This document shows positions 22,842 to 34,659 of a stretch of 64,000 bases of DNA, piece after piece. How positions within the stretch are numbered: the stretch's first letter is position 1; each line of letters begins with the position of its first letter. The stretch is taken from positions 13,201,957 to 13,265,956 of the forward strand of contig OZ024874.1 of assembly GCA_964017185.1 (NCBI GenBank), given 5' to 3'. This stretch comes from Rugalucina vietnamica (taxonomy: Eukaryota; Mollusca; Bivalvia; Lucinida; Lucinidae). The position numbers and the translations under genes are program-made. The notes under the pieces are model-generated. The model made no database searches. It was not told where the DNA came from and saw only the letters and a program-made list of their open reading frames with translations.

Positions 22842-23070
22842 TTAACCCACATTTGACGAATAGATTTTCCCATTGTTATCAATTGGGTGAGTCCACTTTT
22901 GTTCTTAGGGGTGTTAGGAGTGATTTTTAATTTTTATCTCATTTTTCGATGAAATTTCTCCAAGCAAACAGAATAGCCCCAGATGGGACGCCGCGTTCTG
23001 CGGCGTCACATCTGGGGCTATTCTGTTTGCCTATGTCCCATAAAAGGGACGCCAGGCTTAAATGAGTTAA
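22842..23070. mobile_element. TTAA-flanked MITE with a 31-bp hairpin
   Basis: The element is 22846-23066, with TTAA on both sides. At 12786-12800 the empty site reads GCTTAAAGTGTGTA. Arms at 22964-22994 and 23000-23030 pair at 30 of 31 positions across a 5-base loop (AACAGAATAGCCCCAGATG...). The TTAA duplication is the hallmark of piggyBac-type transposition. No coding capacity. Confidence 0.75.
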
Positions 23071-23356
23071 AGGCTGTACCAATACCTTTATTATTCTTTT
23101 TGAAGTTGTTAAAACACAAACATACCTTTCATGATCAGGCAAGAATACTGACATATGCATATACAAACGTTCAACTGCACTGTGACCATTCTGATGTTCT
23201 CTTTTTGTTTCTATGTCTGAACTTGAAACTGGATTTTCAAACAAAATCAGTTTACCATAAGAAAGAATCCGGTTTGGAATACTTGCCATGGATATATGTT
23301 TCTTAAGGATGTTTGCCATATTGTGAGAAACTGCTTTGAGTATAACGCTAACTATT
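23071..23356 (+). other. Array-unit sequence
   Basis: Matches 590-960 and 13185-13420, without coding content. Confidence 0.55.
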
Positions 23357-23599
23357 AAATGAGCCACTGCATGAGAAAAACAACAATTTGCATAGGCGAA
23401 AACAAAGCCGCAGATCAGCTTCGCGGTAACCGCGAAGCTGATCAGCGCCTTTGTTTTCGCTACAAGGATAGTACACTTCCTCTTCTTCTTAAATCCGAAA
23501 TTTCAAGCTTCTAGCTTTATTGTGTGACTGTGCAGCCTGGTTTATGTCAGACCTGGTCGGAACACCAAATTGTTGGTTTTCTCATGCACAGGCTCAAAT
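23357..23599. mobile_element. Palindromic MITE family A, copy 3
   Basis: The element is 23361-23595 with AAAT on both sides. The central palindrome (CTTCGCGGTAACCGCGAAG) is intact. Confidence 0.88.
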
Positions 23600-23663
23600 C
23601 ACAAAAAGACGCCTGCATTGTTCAATTGCTTCTTAACTTATGCATGCAAACTTTGGCGTCAGA

Positions 23664-23697
<34 letters not shown>

Positions 23698-24073
23698 TTC
23701 TTTTGTTTTTTGTTTTTTTTAATTTCACACTTTTAGCTATTTAATAGTGTCTGCTTATCCGTTATACACATTTTCGCTTGATATGTCTCACTATGATAAC
23801 AATAATTATATCGTAAAAGCAGAGATGAGCATTTGGCAGAAAACGTTATGAGCATCAGTGCACAAGCCCACATAGGAGTTTGATTAAGTACCTTTAGATA
23901 GGGCAGCTCCTTAGATCAAAATTACAACAGTTGTAAAACCTGGCAAAAATTGAAAATAATCAATATGGGTATTGAAACTACATCGACGAGAGGCGTGGGG
24001 TTGCATTGTCTAAGCAGTGCAGGTATATATGCAGTTACCAAGATGTTTTGATATAAAGTTAGCGGCTGTAGTA
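23600..24073 (+). other. Array-unit sequence with poly-T
   Basis: It contains a poly-T tract at 23668-23696 and the CACAAGCCCACATAGGAGTTTG block, which is repeated at 24745-24835. Confidence 0.5.
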
Positions 24074-24603
24074 CGGGCAGCTTACTGAATCTGTTGAGTC
24101 CTCGTTTTTGATTCATCAGGATGTTTATCATGATTCGTTTGTTTGTTCTTGATGATTCATTGACTAGTTAGAGATTCACCACGAGGACCGAAGAAGTAAC
24201 TAAATGTTATGAACCACTGCAGAAGCCTAGGGTGAGGTTATGGCGATGTAAAATCGATTTAAGCCCGCCAATAATTTTATATTACTGATCGTTCCAAGGT
24301 GGTGGTTCTTTTTGTTATATGTCTTGGTGCCAGTAATTTTATATTACTGATCGTTCTAAGGTGGTGATTCTTTTTGTTATATGTCTTGGTGTTTAAAATT
24401 TTTGTGCTGTTGGTGCCTAATGTATGTTTTTCATATCTTTAGTTAAGTTTAGGTAACTGAGTGGCTACCTATTGGGAAAATAGCTGCTCATTCGGCTTAC
24501 GATATGTTTTCGCGGTATAAGAACCTTGTTAATTTAGTTTCTTGGAGTGGGAATCTTTTTCTGATTGCGCCTTTTCCTGATCTTTGCCTACTTGTACCTT
24601 TTT
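24074..24603 (+). mobile_element. Retroelement family P, 5'-truncated copy
   Basis: It runs from GGGCAGCTTACTGAATCTGT to CTACTTGTACCTTTTTAT. An internal direct duplication repeats the ATTTTATATTACTGATCGTT...CTTGGTG block (about 24268-24332 and 24330-24393). Confidence 0.7.
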
Positions 24604-25200
24604 ATCCTTGCATGTGTGTGGCATTTGGAACAGACTGAAGCAAAGTTTGTTGAACCGAAAATCAGTTATTCAATTCTTAGTGTGTAATATTTTGCCATTG
24701 GCTGACAATTGTGTCGGCAGAAAAGTAATGAACATCAGAGCACCCACATAGGAGTTTGATTAAGTACCTTTAGACAGGGCAGCTCCTTAGATCAAAATTA
24801 CAAGAGTTGTAAAACCTGGCAAAAATTGAAAATAATTGTGTCGGAAGAGAAAGACTGACCGGGCAAACATAAATCTCTGGTTTTATATAATTATAGGGCT
24901 TACGGTTAGTAAGTTACTAGAATCCGCTAAAATCACAGCATGGAAGATTGGAAAAAAATACACGACAACATTTTTAGACATATGTTACAGTACTAACTTC
25001 TACCAGTCAGTCAAGGACACAAACCACAATTGATTTTTATTATATAATTTACTCATTCGTTTAGGCTCTCATCTTTTAACATTGCTTGCTTTGTCCTGAA
25101 ACCTTTCACCAAAGTCTACACCGTACACCGTAGTTTTTATCAAGAATAAAAGTTGGTTTGACCTGCTCGTCTGAGAGATCTGCCGATCTGTATGCATAGC
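24604..25200 (+). other. Array-unit sequence
   Basis: Matches 3260-3450 (GACTGAAGCAAA-TTTGTTGAACC). It contains a second copy (about 24720-24835) of the block at 23825-23955, apparently a local duplication. No gene was recognised. Confidence 0.5.
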
Positions 25201-26470
25201 AGTGTTTGCGTCGATTCTTTACCTGTATATATACTGACGTCAACAAAAAACGCCTCGATCATCTTTGACACGTCATACTGCCAAGATTAACAACTTATTG
25301 GTCATATCTTTTGCCAGCCTTTTACGCATTTGGAAATGCTGAAATGAAATTATTCCGACTGCTGCTTGAAAAAATGACATGTTGTTGAAAACATACACCC
25401 CTCGCAAAATCCAAAGTCTGTTCATGAACCGGTCTATCAGGAATCGATTCTTTCGATTACTGAAAGTCTCCTTTGCAATACCAGCACATAAGCCATAGAG
25501 TGGGATATCCATACATGACCATATGTTGTTGAAACACATTTTTTGAAAACCGATTTTCGCTCTCTAGCGTAACTGACGTCACTGCAGCTAATGATCAATG
25601 CTTAAATGGTAATCGCCCTCAAAATGGTCAAAAAAAATCAAAGGCTATTCTGGCATGGCTATTTGACAAAGAATATTTACTATTGTTACGTCTCCTGCCT
25701 TCCAGCGTGAAAAGAACGTCCTTACGGATAACGTGTATTTGACGTCAAGGGAAATAAACGTCAGAATACCATTGCTCCATCCTTGGCTATTCATTTTAAG
25801 TAATGCGACTTCGTTATGAAAAGAAACTCAAGGTGTGCATCCGAATATAGCGGCATCGTTTCTGAAATGTTTCATCATTAGAATTCGTAAGCATAAGAGA
25901 CGTCGACGTCAAAAAGACTTTGCTACAGAAGCGTCAACGAAGGAGCTACGGTAACAAAAATCGATAGAGGGAATCTTATGCCGAAGAGAACGATGGTCCC
26001 GGACTATGGAGTCGCTTCGAACGCCAGAAACCGTACATTATTATTATTTTCGTTCCGTCTGTTTCTTTTCATGCGAAAAGTCCCTATGTTATTTTCAGTA
26101 TTTCATCTTCACGTAGTCCATCGTTACGTTTCAAAATTTTGATGTCCTTAAATTTGTAAAACGACTTTGCACGGCTTTCCAGAAATTTTACGTCAAAAAC
26201 GTCTGTAAAATGACGTCAGGATGCATTTTTAAAAATGGTGCACCCACGCAAGTTTTGAGAAAAGTGCGCATCTTAACCAAAATCGGTTTATGCTATACCA
26301 TGAGAGAGAACATAAAAACAAGGAAAATGCAAATTTCGTTCATATTGTATCTATTGTTCAAGTTATGCAACATTTTCGACGAGGCGTTTTTATTGACGTC
26401 AGTAAAAGCATTAGGTGTGATTCAGTTGGCAGTTAAATACCATTTCATGTGGAAGTATATCCGTAACCGT
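25200..26470. other. Private island rich in TGACGTCA motifs
   Basis: There is no paralogue elsewhere in the window. About a dozen ACGTC motifs occur, several of them full TGACGTCA or TGACGTCAG (25233, 25574, 25741, 26211, 26393 and others). Short open frames on both strands show no recognised domain. It is probably an inserted element whose ends I could not define. Confidence 0.4.
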
Positions 26471-26896
26471 AACGCGGGCACCCCATAGCAGCTTATCCGT
26501 GTGTTATATCCAAATTCAAATACTCATGACGCAAGGTTTCACACGAATCATCTTTAAAAAATCTTCTTCTTTTTCCCCATGGCAACAGCTGGTATCTCCG
26601 CAATATCTCACATTTCAAAATATAAGGCGTAAAAGAGTAAAAGAAAACAACAACAGACAAATCATAATAAATCAGATAATACTTTCTGGAATCTGGCATT
26701 TCTGATTCATTTATGCAATTAAACTACCGCAATTTGCTTTTAAAGTGTAGACTTAAAGCAATTTTAGAAGTTTCAATCAATTTCGTTTAAACTGAAGAAT
26801 ATAATTGTGATTTATAGCTCAAATGGACCAATGTAGCATTCGCCTCAAACGTATTTTTACAAACTAAACACATTTACGCGAACATTCTCGATACTC

Positions 26897-27847
26897 TATC
26901 GGTATCATAAACTTCGAAAAGCATTTTCTAAATTTTATCGTAGACACTATGAATTGATTTCCAAATATAATGTTGGGTTAAAGACACTTTTAGGTGAGGG
27001 CCTTTCGGAACCAGAATTTTAAGGTGATTTGGTTTACAAATTTAAGAAACTGATAGGAAGGAAGGATTTTTCTTTTCAGTTCAGAAAAAAAAAACATTAC
27101 ACGTTACAGACGTATAGGTTATAACTTGAATGTTATGCGACAGTCTGCATGCTTAGTTTTTAACCCAATTATGGTTGATAACAATGCTGCCTTCTTTAAT
27201 TGCACGCCGGTGGGTCGTGCGTCAGACTCTATGATGGCCCCGACTTAAAGCTATTTATTTAAGTTGGTTGGGGCCGGAGCTTCTTGTCTGTTGCTTGGCC
27301 CACCGGGGTCCAACTGGTGTTTTTCTTTTGCACCGGAATTAGTAAGTTATTCGGCGCCAAGGGATCTCCATCGTAGGGCAGCTTACTCAATTTGTGAGTC
27401 CTGGTTTTTGAGTCATCAGGATGTTCATCATGATTTATTTGTTTGTTCCTGATGATTCATTGACTAGTGAGAGATTCACCACGAGGACCGAAGAACTAAA
27501 TAAATGTTATGAACCACTGCAGAAGATGAGGGTTAGGTTATGGCCATGTAAAGCCAGTAATTTTGTGTTACTGATTGTTCCAAGGTTATACTTCTGCGGT
27601 TGTTCTTTTTGTTTTATGGCTTGGTGTTTAAGAGTTTTGCGCTGTTGGCGCCTTATGTATGTTTTAATATTTTTAGTTAAGTTTAGGTCACTGAGTGGCC
27701 ACCTATTGGGAAAATAGCTGCTCATTCGGCTTACGATATATTTTCATGGTATAAGTACTTGATTGTTAATTTATTTTTTCCCACCTCGTTTTTGGAGTGG
27801 GGACCTTTTTCTGATTGCGCCTTTTCCTGATCTTTGCCTACTTGTAT
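26897..27847 (+). mobile_element. Retroelement family P, copy with RT tail
   Basis: It begins inside the RT C-terminal coding part (YRYHKLRKAFSKFYRRHYEL), which is broken by an in-frame TAA near 27020 and by insertions near 27090. It continues through ACGCCGGTGGGTCG and ends CTTGTATCCTT. Confidence 0.75.
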
Positions 27848-28372
27848 CCTTCTATGATGGTCCCGACATAAAGCTATTCATTTGAGTTGGTTGGTGCCGG
27901 AGCTTCTTGTCTTTTGTTTGGCCCACCGGGGTTCAACTGGTGTTTTTACATCATCTGTGAGTCCTCGGTTTTGATTCATCATGGTGGTTATCATGATTTA
28001 TTTGTTTGTTCGTGATGATTCATTTGTTCGATTCACCACGAGGACCGAACAACTAACTAAATGTTGTGAACCACTGCAGAAGATAAGGTGAGGTTAGGCG
28101 CCTGTAAAATCGATTTTAGCCCCCTCCCCGTTCCATGGCTATACATCTGTTATGTTTTGGAGTCGAATTTTTGCGCTGTTTGTACCTTATGTACGCTTAA
28201 GTTCAGGTAACAGAGTGACTGCCTATTGGCAAATAGCTGCACAATGGGCTTACGATAAGTTTTCTGAGTATAAGTACCTAATTGTCAATTTAGTTTTTCC
28301 CACCTAAGTTTTTGGAGTGATAATTTCTTTCTGATTGCGCCTTTTCCTGATCATTGCCTACTTGTACCTGTT
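27848..28372 (+). mobile_element. Retroelement family P, tandem 5'-truncated copy
   Basis: It starts TCTATGATGGTCCCGACATA directly after the previous copy's 3' end, in the same orientation, and ends CTACTTGTACCTG. Confidence 0.75.
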
Positions 28373-28928
28373 GATATTCGGCATTCTAAGGTGCACAAAT
28401 AAGGTGACGCGATTGGTCTTAGACATTGGTGCTGTTCTGAAACATTGGTACGGTGCAATTAAATAAACCGCAATGTATAACTAAAACTGGATGGACCTGC
28501 CAATAAATCAGTCATATATAGCCAACCCGCGCTCACAAATCTTTGGAAGCACCGTAGGCCATAGATGTGTATGTGCTAAAATAACTTGGGTTCATCAAAT
28601 GTCTCTTTACATGCAAAATTAGCATCCGTGTTAGCAAACATTCACGTGCTTGATCATATCCGTCTGAGACTGGGGTTTAGATATTAAGCTCGACGACGAT
28701 GTGCAACCTTTTGGTAATAACAATTTACAATTTTCTGTTTGCTCCAGTATGAAGCAATCGTAGTACAATCTGACCATAAGAATCTACTAATGCTACCTTT
28801 ACTTACCCCGAACCTTGCTTTCCAATTGACATGCTGGATATCTTATGACTCGGCGTTGAACTGAGCGTAGACTATGTAGCTGGGTTGTTTGATCATGTCG
28901 AAGGGAGCGTGGCCGTTGAAGATGTATG

Positions 28929-28974
<46 letters not shown>

Positions 28975-29090
28975 GATATATTATTGATTAAATATCATAT
29001 TCATCTGGTTAATGTTTGTATCCAAGTAACAGAAAATAAATTTTACCTTGCATATGGATTGAATGATGAGCCTGTTACTGACAGGAAATG
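28373..29090 (+). other. Array-unit sequence with (CT)n tract
   Basis: It parallels 50640-52215 and 58450-59840. A CT tract at about 28933-28970 is followed by ATCCAAGTAACAGAAAATAA. This CT locus differs from the one at the exon donors. Traces of a YEAIVVQSDHKNLL-like peptide near 28750 hint at an old RNase H-like fragment, too decayed to call. Confidence 0.5.
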
Positions 29091-29490
29091 ATAAACATTA
29101 GGGATGTCAACCGGAGTCCGAACGTTCGGACTTCGGATCCCGTACCGAAGTTCGGATCCAAATTTTAGCGTCCGGACTTTCGCTAAAAAATCAAAATGTC
29201 TAATGTTTAGGTAAATTTCCATTATTATATGACAAAAATACGCAATATCTGCTTAGCAGAATTTAATTCAAAGTGTCAAAGGTCACGGTCTAACAGGTAA
29301 AGAGGTAAACGGGACAATGCCGGTCACGAGGAAGCGACAATAAACAAAGAAAGGATTAAATCTTTTGTTTTCTTTTGAAAACGATGTGATTGACACTTCT
29401 CAAGTTTTAAAAATAATAATTTTACAGACCGCCGCCCGGCAAAACTACAATAGATATGTTTTGGGATTAAAGAAAGGAAGAGTCTATTTA

Positions 29491-29663
29491 CAGTCAACTG
29501 TCACTAGCCAAAAAACGTCAAAATGGCTATTACCAGTCAACTGTCACTAGCCAAAAAACGTTAAAATGGCTATTACCAGTCAACTGTCACTAGCCAAAAA
29601 ACGTTAAAATGGCTATTACCAGTCAACTGTCACTAGCCAAAAAACGTTAAAATGGCTATTTAC
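29491..29663. repeat. Four tandem 43-bp repeats inside the hAT element
   Basis: The unit starting CAGTCAACTGTCACTAGCCA and ending ATGGCTATTAC recurs at 29491, 29534, 29577 and 29620 with nearly no divergence. Confidence 0.9.
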
Positions 29664-31240
29664 AGTCAGACTTGAAATTTTATTTTTGCTTGAAAAGTGT
29701 TCTTTTGGCTCTTATCTTCTTTCACCATTAAAATAATGTGACAAATTAATTCAGCTTCCAATGACGGAACCCAGTCCTCGTGGATTTCGGCTAAACTCAA
29801 GTCAGATGACGGACTGGCTGAAATTCGAATTAATGTTTTATCATTTGAATAATTACAATTGCTAACCACGGTTAACAGCTGATCTCATGCCCGGGTGTTC
29901 TGCTATACCAACCACAGTGTTCCTGTATAAACCGTTCGGAGATTACCAACAATTAGATCACGAATTGGCAGCAACTCGTATTGCAAAGCAGGAGAGAAAG
30001 AATGACTTGAGATATTGAGAGTATACATGTACATGACTAAATCTTAACGCAGAAATCAGCAGTTCGTTCCTTGAGTAAATGTACACGTATCTAGGACAAT
30101 GCGAAGCGTCAGTTCCCAGTCAATGCTACTAATATATGAACAAGCATGCCTGGTTTGTGTTGGTTATATTCAAGCACGAACGTGCGGATAGTGCCTTCAT
30201 TGCTGACATTTTTCGTAACTGGACGCTTACTTGTAGCATGTATAATGTGTCTCCTTACCAGGACGACTTCGTATAATTTAGAAATAAGAAGGGAATATCT
30301 CTGAACCATTTTAAGAGTAGCATGTTCGTGTAACACGGAAGTCAGTGTATTACGTAAACACCACAAAACTACGGTGATAATCAACTTCCAAAGAAAACGG
30401 AATACGTAAAATACGATTTTCAAATATTTTGCCTGTATCCTTAGACTTCAATGCACTGCCTAGCTTGTTGTTAGTACTATTACCATGTGTTTTAAGACAG
30501 ACCCTACTAGAATTTGTTTACTGTGAAAACTCATGTCTTCCCTCTTTCTAAGTGCAAACATTTCAATATTCCAGAGTTATGATTTTTGTGTTCTGTGCAT
30601 TGTCGCGGATGTAAATAATGCTATAAAGTTTCAACACGAAACTTTGATTGGTTTCCAAGTTCCATTTTAAAGGGCCATAACTAAAAAATACGCAATCCAG
30701 AGTTATGGTTCTTGTGTTCTGCACGTCGTCTTATGTTGGTTAATAATCCTGTGAAGTTTCATTACTTGAGATACCTAAAGAGGAATGACATAAAAATGAA
30801 ATCTTGGCACGTATGCCAGTTCTCAAATGTAATACTCAACAAAATCAGGACTGAATTTTTAAGTTTTTCATAAAAACTCTTTCTTTTTTTTCTTTTATCC
30901 GCATTTGTTCAAATACGTAGCAGCTCTAGGGGATTGACAACATTTTCAACAACGATACATACGAGAGATAACCCTTATAAATCGTGAAATTTGTAAGTAC
31001 TGTAACGATGGTGTCCGATCAAACTTGAGTTTTGAAAGACAAACAACACTGATTTAATTTCACAAGCTTAGATAATGCAATGAATATCAAAAATGCAGTT
31101 AAAAGAAAGAAAACTAGTGAAGCCGATTTGATAATCATGTTAGAATAGAAAATGTAATTACTTGCCCAAAAAGTTGCCTGCCTTGTGCCCACGGATGTAA
31201 TTATTCATTATTTTTGCATTTCTAATCGCTGTTTACATGT
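29664..31240. other. hAT interior, non-coding
   Basis: No transposase motif was seen. At about 30568-30770 a repeat containing CCAGAGTTATG and AAAGGGCCATAACT occurs as two diverged halves, a type I recall from bivalve genomes. Confidence 0.5.
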
Positions 31241-31241
31241 A

Positions 31242-31242
<1 letters not shown>

Positions 31243-31285
<43 letters not shown>
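31243..31285. repeat. Poly-A tract
   Basis: About 43 uninterrupted A residues. Confidence 0.95.
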
Positions 31286-31289
<4 letters not shown>

Positions 31290-31609
31290 TAGTAAGAAAA
31301 TTAACTTCTTTATTTTTAACTTCCTCAAATACATATACGAGTGGCTCTATAACAACAAAAACATTTGAGTTCAAGACACACACAAAAAAAAAAACACAAC
31401 TAAAATGCAATGTTAAAAACAAAATAAAAACAATCAACCAAAGTGTCATTTTGACCTTCCGCATGAATTCACTGGTAAATTAATTTGTAATGTGACGCGT
31501 GTTGATCATTAATCGATTACCACACTCGATAGCTGATTTTGTGAACGTGTGTAGTTGCGAAAAGGCGTGAACGTAATAATTTTTCAAACTTTTTCAACAC
31601 TGACACAGG

Positions 31610-31731
31610 GGTAAACAAGGGGAACCGCTCTCCCCGGTGCTGTTCATATGTTTCATAAATGATATCATTCATAACACCAACGATGATTATGGCGAACCAT
31701 TGACTATCAATGAAATTAATATGTCTACAGC
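31610..31731 (+). pseudogene. LINE reverse-transcriptase fragment
   Basis: About 40 codons read GKQGEPLSPVLFICFINDII and then HNTNDDYGEPLTINEINMS. The GxxQGxxLSPxLFxxFINDI core is the RT palm motif of non-LTR retrotransposons. It lacks a start, the catalytic FADD box and any flanking LINE sequence. It lies inside the hAT element and was presumably captured by it. Confidence 0.65.
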
Positions 31732-31763
31732 TGTATACTCATGTATGCATACATGTATGATGC

Positions 31764-31766
31764 TGA

Positions 31767-31842
<76 letters not shown>

Positions 31843-31843
31843 A
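31764..31843. repeat. (GAAA)n microsatellite
   Basis: About 20 GAAA units; open frames across it on both strands are artefacts. Confidence 0.95.
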
Positions 31844-33630
31844 AAAGTAAGAAAGAAAGATGAATTAATGAATGAATACGATTGTTTCCGATTGCTTGAA
31901 ACATACAAACATGTAGCGCTTTCTTTTCAAATGAATGAATGAAGTGGGAAGTTCTTTTCTTCTTAATTCTACGTTTTTCTTTTTTTTTTTTTTTCGGAAA
32001 CACATATAAGATTGCCATAGACTTTAATTTCTAAGAAAAAAAGGTAGCTGTTCATTGCAATCGTTTATGGCCCCTAAGGTAGTCGCTTATCGCAATTAGG
32101 TAGCTGTTTAGTGTAATCAGTTACATGAAAGAAACACTTTTATTTTGTGGTCTACAGTAGTCGCCTATGGTAAATGTATGAAGCAGAGACGTCAACGCAC
32201 CTCCAGATATTTTAATTGAATTAACTAATGTTACTTTATGTTAGGACAATATTAGCTAAATAACATTGGTGTCATACTTGTACACGCGTGCCATTCAATG
32301 GCTACCGAGAAAATTTACACCTACAGATCAAAGGTGCTCTGCCTTTGTGCTATCAAAACATTTGGTAATAACATAGGTGTCATCTTTTCATAGGTGAAGC
32401 AATTTTTTTTGTTTGTTATTCTTTGAATAATTTTGAACTATTGTTTGAAAAAAAGTGTTGTGTTTAAGCTACTTTACGGTCCTTTACAACAGCACAATGA
32501 AATAGTGCGCCATTTTTATTCTGATAAGCAAACTGCTAACAAAAATAAATTTACTCTTTATGCGTCCGAATGCTAAGTTAAGGACGCGATTACGTGAACC
32601 CCAGTGTTTATTATAAATTCTTTATAATTGTTACAACACACCCCACCCCCCTTAACATGGATATGTAGTTTTCAAATTAAAATTCTAGTGGATGGAAAGT
32701 TTCGACTTTCATGTACACCACATTGCGACATCAAGCATTTTATCGCATTTTTAAAACTTCACGAATGAAATGCTTTTTAAAGAACAAAAATACCCTAAAT
32801 ACAACATTTTGCAATATTTATGAAATCTGGGTTGTTTTAGAAAATAAACAAAGCAGTTGAGCGTAGAAAATATTTATTTCATAATAAATCACTTGGACCA
32901 AATCATAATGCAACAATAAATCATCCTCCGATCTCTACAGTCAAGGACATATTTCGCAATTTGCTGTCAACGATGCATTTTATTATTCTAATGTAGACCT
33001 TGAGGGTTCAGTACCCGAAATTTCGCAATATAGCCCATAATGCTTGGATCAAACGTTTATATTGTATTCATTCGTTTGTGTACCCGACAACATTGTTGTT
33101 TCGGAAGCGACATTACAATGATGTTTTCAGTATGAAAACAGGTACAATTTTACGAAATCGAATAAAGAACCCTAACAGTTTTTGTCTTGTCTGATTGAAT
33201 TGGTGCGTAATAACGTTCAGGTCAACATGTCGGGACGAAAACAAGTACATGTACTATGATCTAAATTTGACAAAATCAAATGCAGATTCTTAAGCTGTCC
33301 CGTTCATGCAGAGAATACCATTAAATTTTCTACATGTGTAACAACGTCTTACAATTAGTTTTAGCATCATTATGTTTGAATGTAGATAAATTTGCCTAAA
33401 CTGCATGGCGTTTCGTTTCTGCACCACATCAACGGAAACAACGCCAAGCTCAGTAACTCTTGATTATGAATGTACTTTCAAGGGAACACTCGACAAACAT
33501 CCATTTATGTATGTATATACTGATAAGTATATACAAACATAAATGGATATCCGAGAAAAAAATGCGAACGTTCGAACCATCCGGATGTTTGTTTCCGAAC
33601 GTCCGAACCTTAAATCTGACACCAAATGAC
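31844..33630. other. hAT interior, right part, non-coding
   Basis: AT-rich DNA with no recognised gene. A short inverted pair, ACATCCATTTATG (33500) and CATAAATGGAT (33538), lies near the right end. Confidence 0.45.
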
Positions 33631-34026
33631 ATCCCTAATAAACATAGCCGCAACAAAAATATTGAATAGAAAGTAACGCGTTGGTCAGGAGATTTAGATT
33701 GGTATTGCTCTTGTCCTGTTTCACTGTTTAATCAGTCACATGAAAAAAGTGCAACATCAGCGTATTCAGTGGACCAGTGTTCTTTTCATATCCATGCTTC
33801 AGCTGTAATGCCAATAATGCATAGCGAGCAAGTACAGTTTCACATGGTCAACCCTAACAGCTTTCACTGATGTTGAAATCTCTGTACAGTTGGTTAGCCG
33901 ATATGGTTAGAGGAGCAAGTGAATATATCTAATATCTCAAATATCATTTATAAGTATAGTCGCTACGTTTACTTTGTGTCCGAAAATATTTCAAGGATGT
34001 ACAATTAATTCATCATTTACTTGCAT

Positions 34027-34036
34027 TTTATATACA
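34027..34036 (+). promoter_or_regulatory. Possible TATA box of exon copy 4
   Basis: TTTATATACA lies about 85 bases before the ATG. The same element is kept before copies 5 and 6 (52608 and 60224). No start site can be read from sequence. Confidence 0.35.
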
Positions 34037-34119
34037 CACCTTTTCTGTGTGAATGACAGTTTAATGTGTCGCTAAGAGCATCTGTTCAATTGATACCGGT
34101 ATTAGGCTGTGAATAAACT

Positions 34120-34239
34120 ATGACGGAGTCTACTAAAACTGTAGTTATTGATAATGGATCGGGAATGATGAAAGCCGGCTTTGCCGGCGACGACGAACCG
34201 ACCGTTTTCCCGTCGGTTGTTGGCAGGAGAGAAAAGAAG
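34120..34239 (+). CDS. Actin-like first coding exon, copy 4
   Basis: Forty open codons, MTESTKT then [20 protein letters not shown] and [13 protein letters not shown], ending in phase 0 at GTACAC (34240). Here residue 19 is Ala, as in ordinary actins, while the other copies have Val. All phosphate-loop residues are present. The 5' flank is strongly conserved with copies 5 and 6, including a TATA-like element. No following actin exon was found within 18 kb, although large insertions occupy much of that interval. Confidence 0.74.
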
Positions 34240-34262
34240 GTACACCTTTCTTTTCCCTCCCC

Positions 34263-34265
<3 letters not shown>

Positions 34266-34305
<40 letters not shown>
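34266..34305. repeat. (CT)n microsatellite near the donor
   Basis: Preceded by the pyrimidine-rich interruption CTTTCTTTTCCCTCCCCCTC directly after the donor. Confidence 0.95.
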
Positions 34306-34308
<3 letters not shown>

Positions 34309-34659
34309 GGGGCTAACCACTCTGTATCTGGCACTGTAGCGATAGTAGAGTTCAAACCTTTGAACTCTGCCTTTGATTTGAGAACTAAAACGTTTGTTAT
34401 GCTGGTGTAAGACAGAAATCTTCAGATGTTCAGGTTTATTACAATAATAAACTATATCATTATTTTGGGGGTTTAAAACCTGTTTTATATTGATGTTCCT
34501 TTGCAGGGGGCTCATTATTTTCTCTCTTTTTGCCAAAATATAATCTGTTTGCATTAACAAATTACAATATGCCACTCATTCGCGCAAGATATAATACGTG
34601 TGTTCATGACGTTTTGAAGAACATTAATTTACATCGAATTTGGAAGCTTAATTTTCACT

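Larger units (their letters stand above)
29091..33645. mobile_element. 4.54-kb hAT-type DNA transposon
   Basis: The element is 29099-33637. Its ends TAGGGATGTCA and TGACATCCCTA are perfect 11-bp inverted repeats, and the 8-bp ATAAACAT (29091-29098 and 33638-33645) flanks it. Two paralogous units keep the empty site, GAAATGATAAACATAGCC, at 52214 and 59838. An 8-bp duplication and a TAGGG start are characteristic of the hAT superfamily. No transposase frame was found inside, so it depends on a partner or is dead. Confidence 0.88.

Noticed and set aside
22939..23367. 142-codon minus-strand frame
   Set aside because: It runs through the TTAA MITE hairpin and into MITE A. Codon content is not protein-like and it crosses element boundaries.
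25273..25539. 88-codon minus-strand frame as a gene
   Set aside because: No recognised motif, no splice context, and average length for random frames in AT-rich DNA.
28740..28930. Possible LTR-retrotransposon RNase H remnant (SDHKNLL-like peptide)
   Set aside because: Several stops, no flanking protease, RT or integrase, and similarity is limited to a few residues. Paralogues at 51850 and 59530 are no clearer.
31243..31285. Poly-A as the tail of a retrotransposon
   Set aside because: No retroelement body or target duplication could be found beside it.
31637..32018. Lys-Glu-rich and Phe-Leu-Ser-rich frames
   Set aside because: Products of the (GAAA)n tract in opposite strands. Only the short RT motif preceding it at 31610 is retained.
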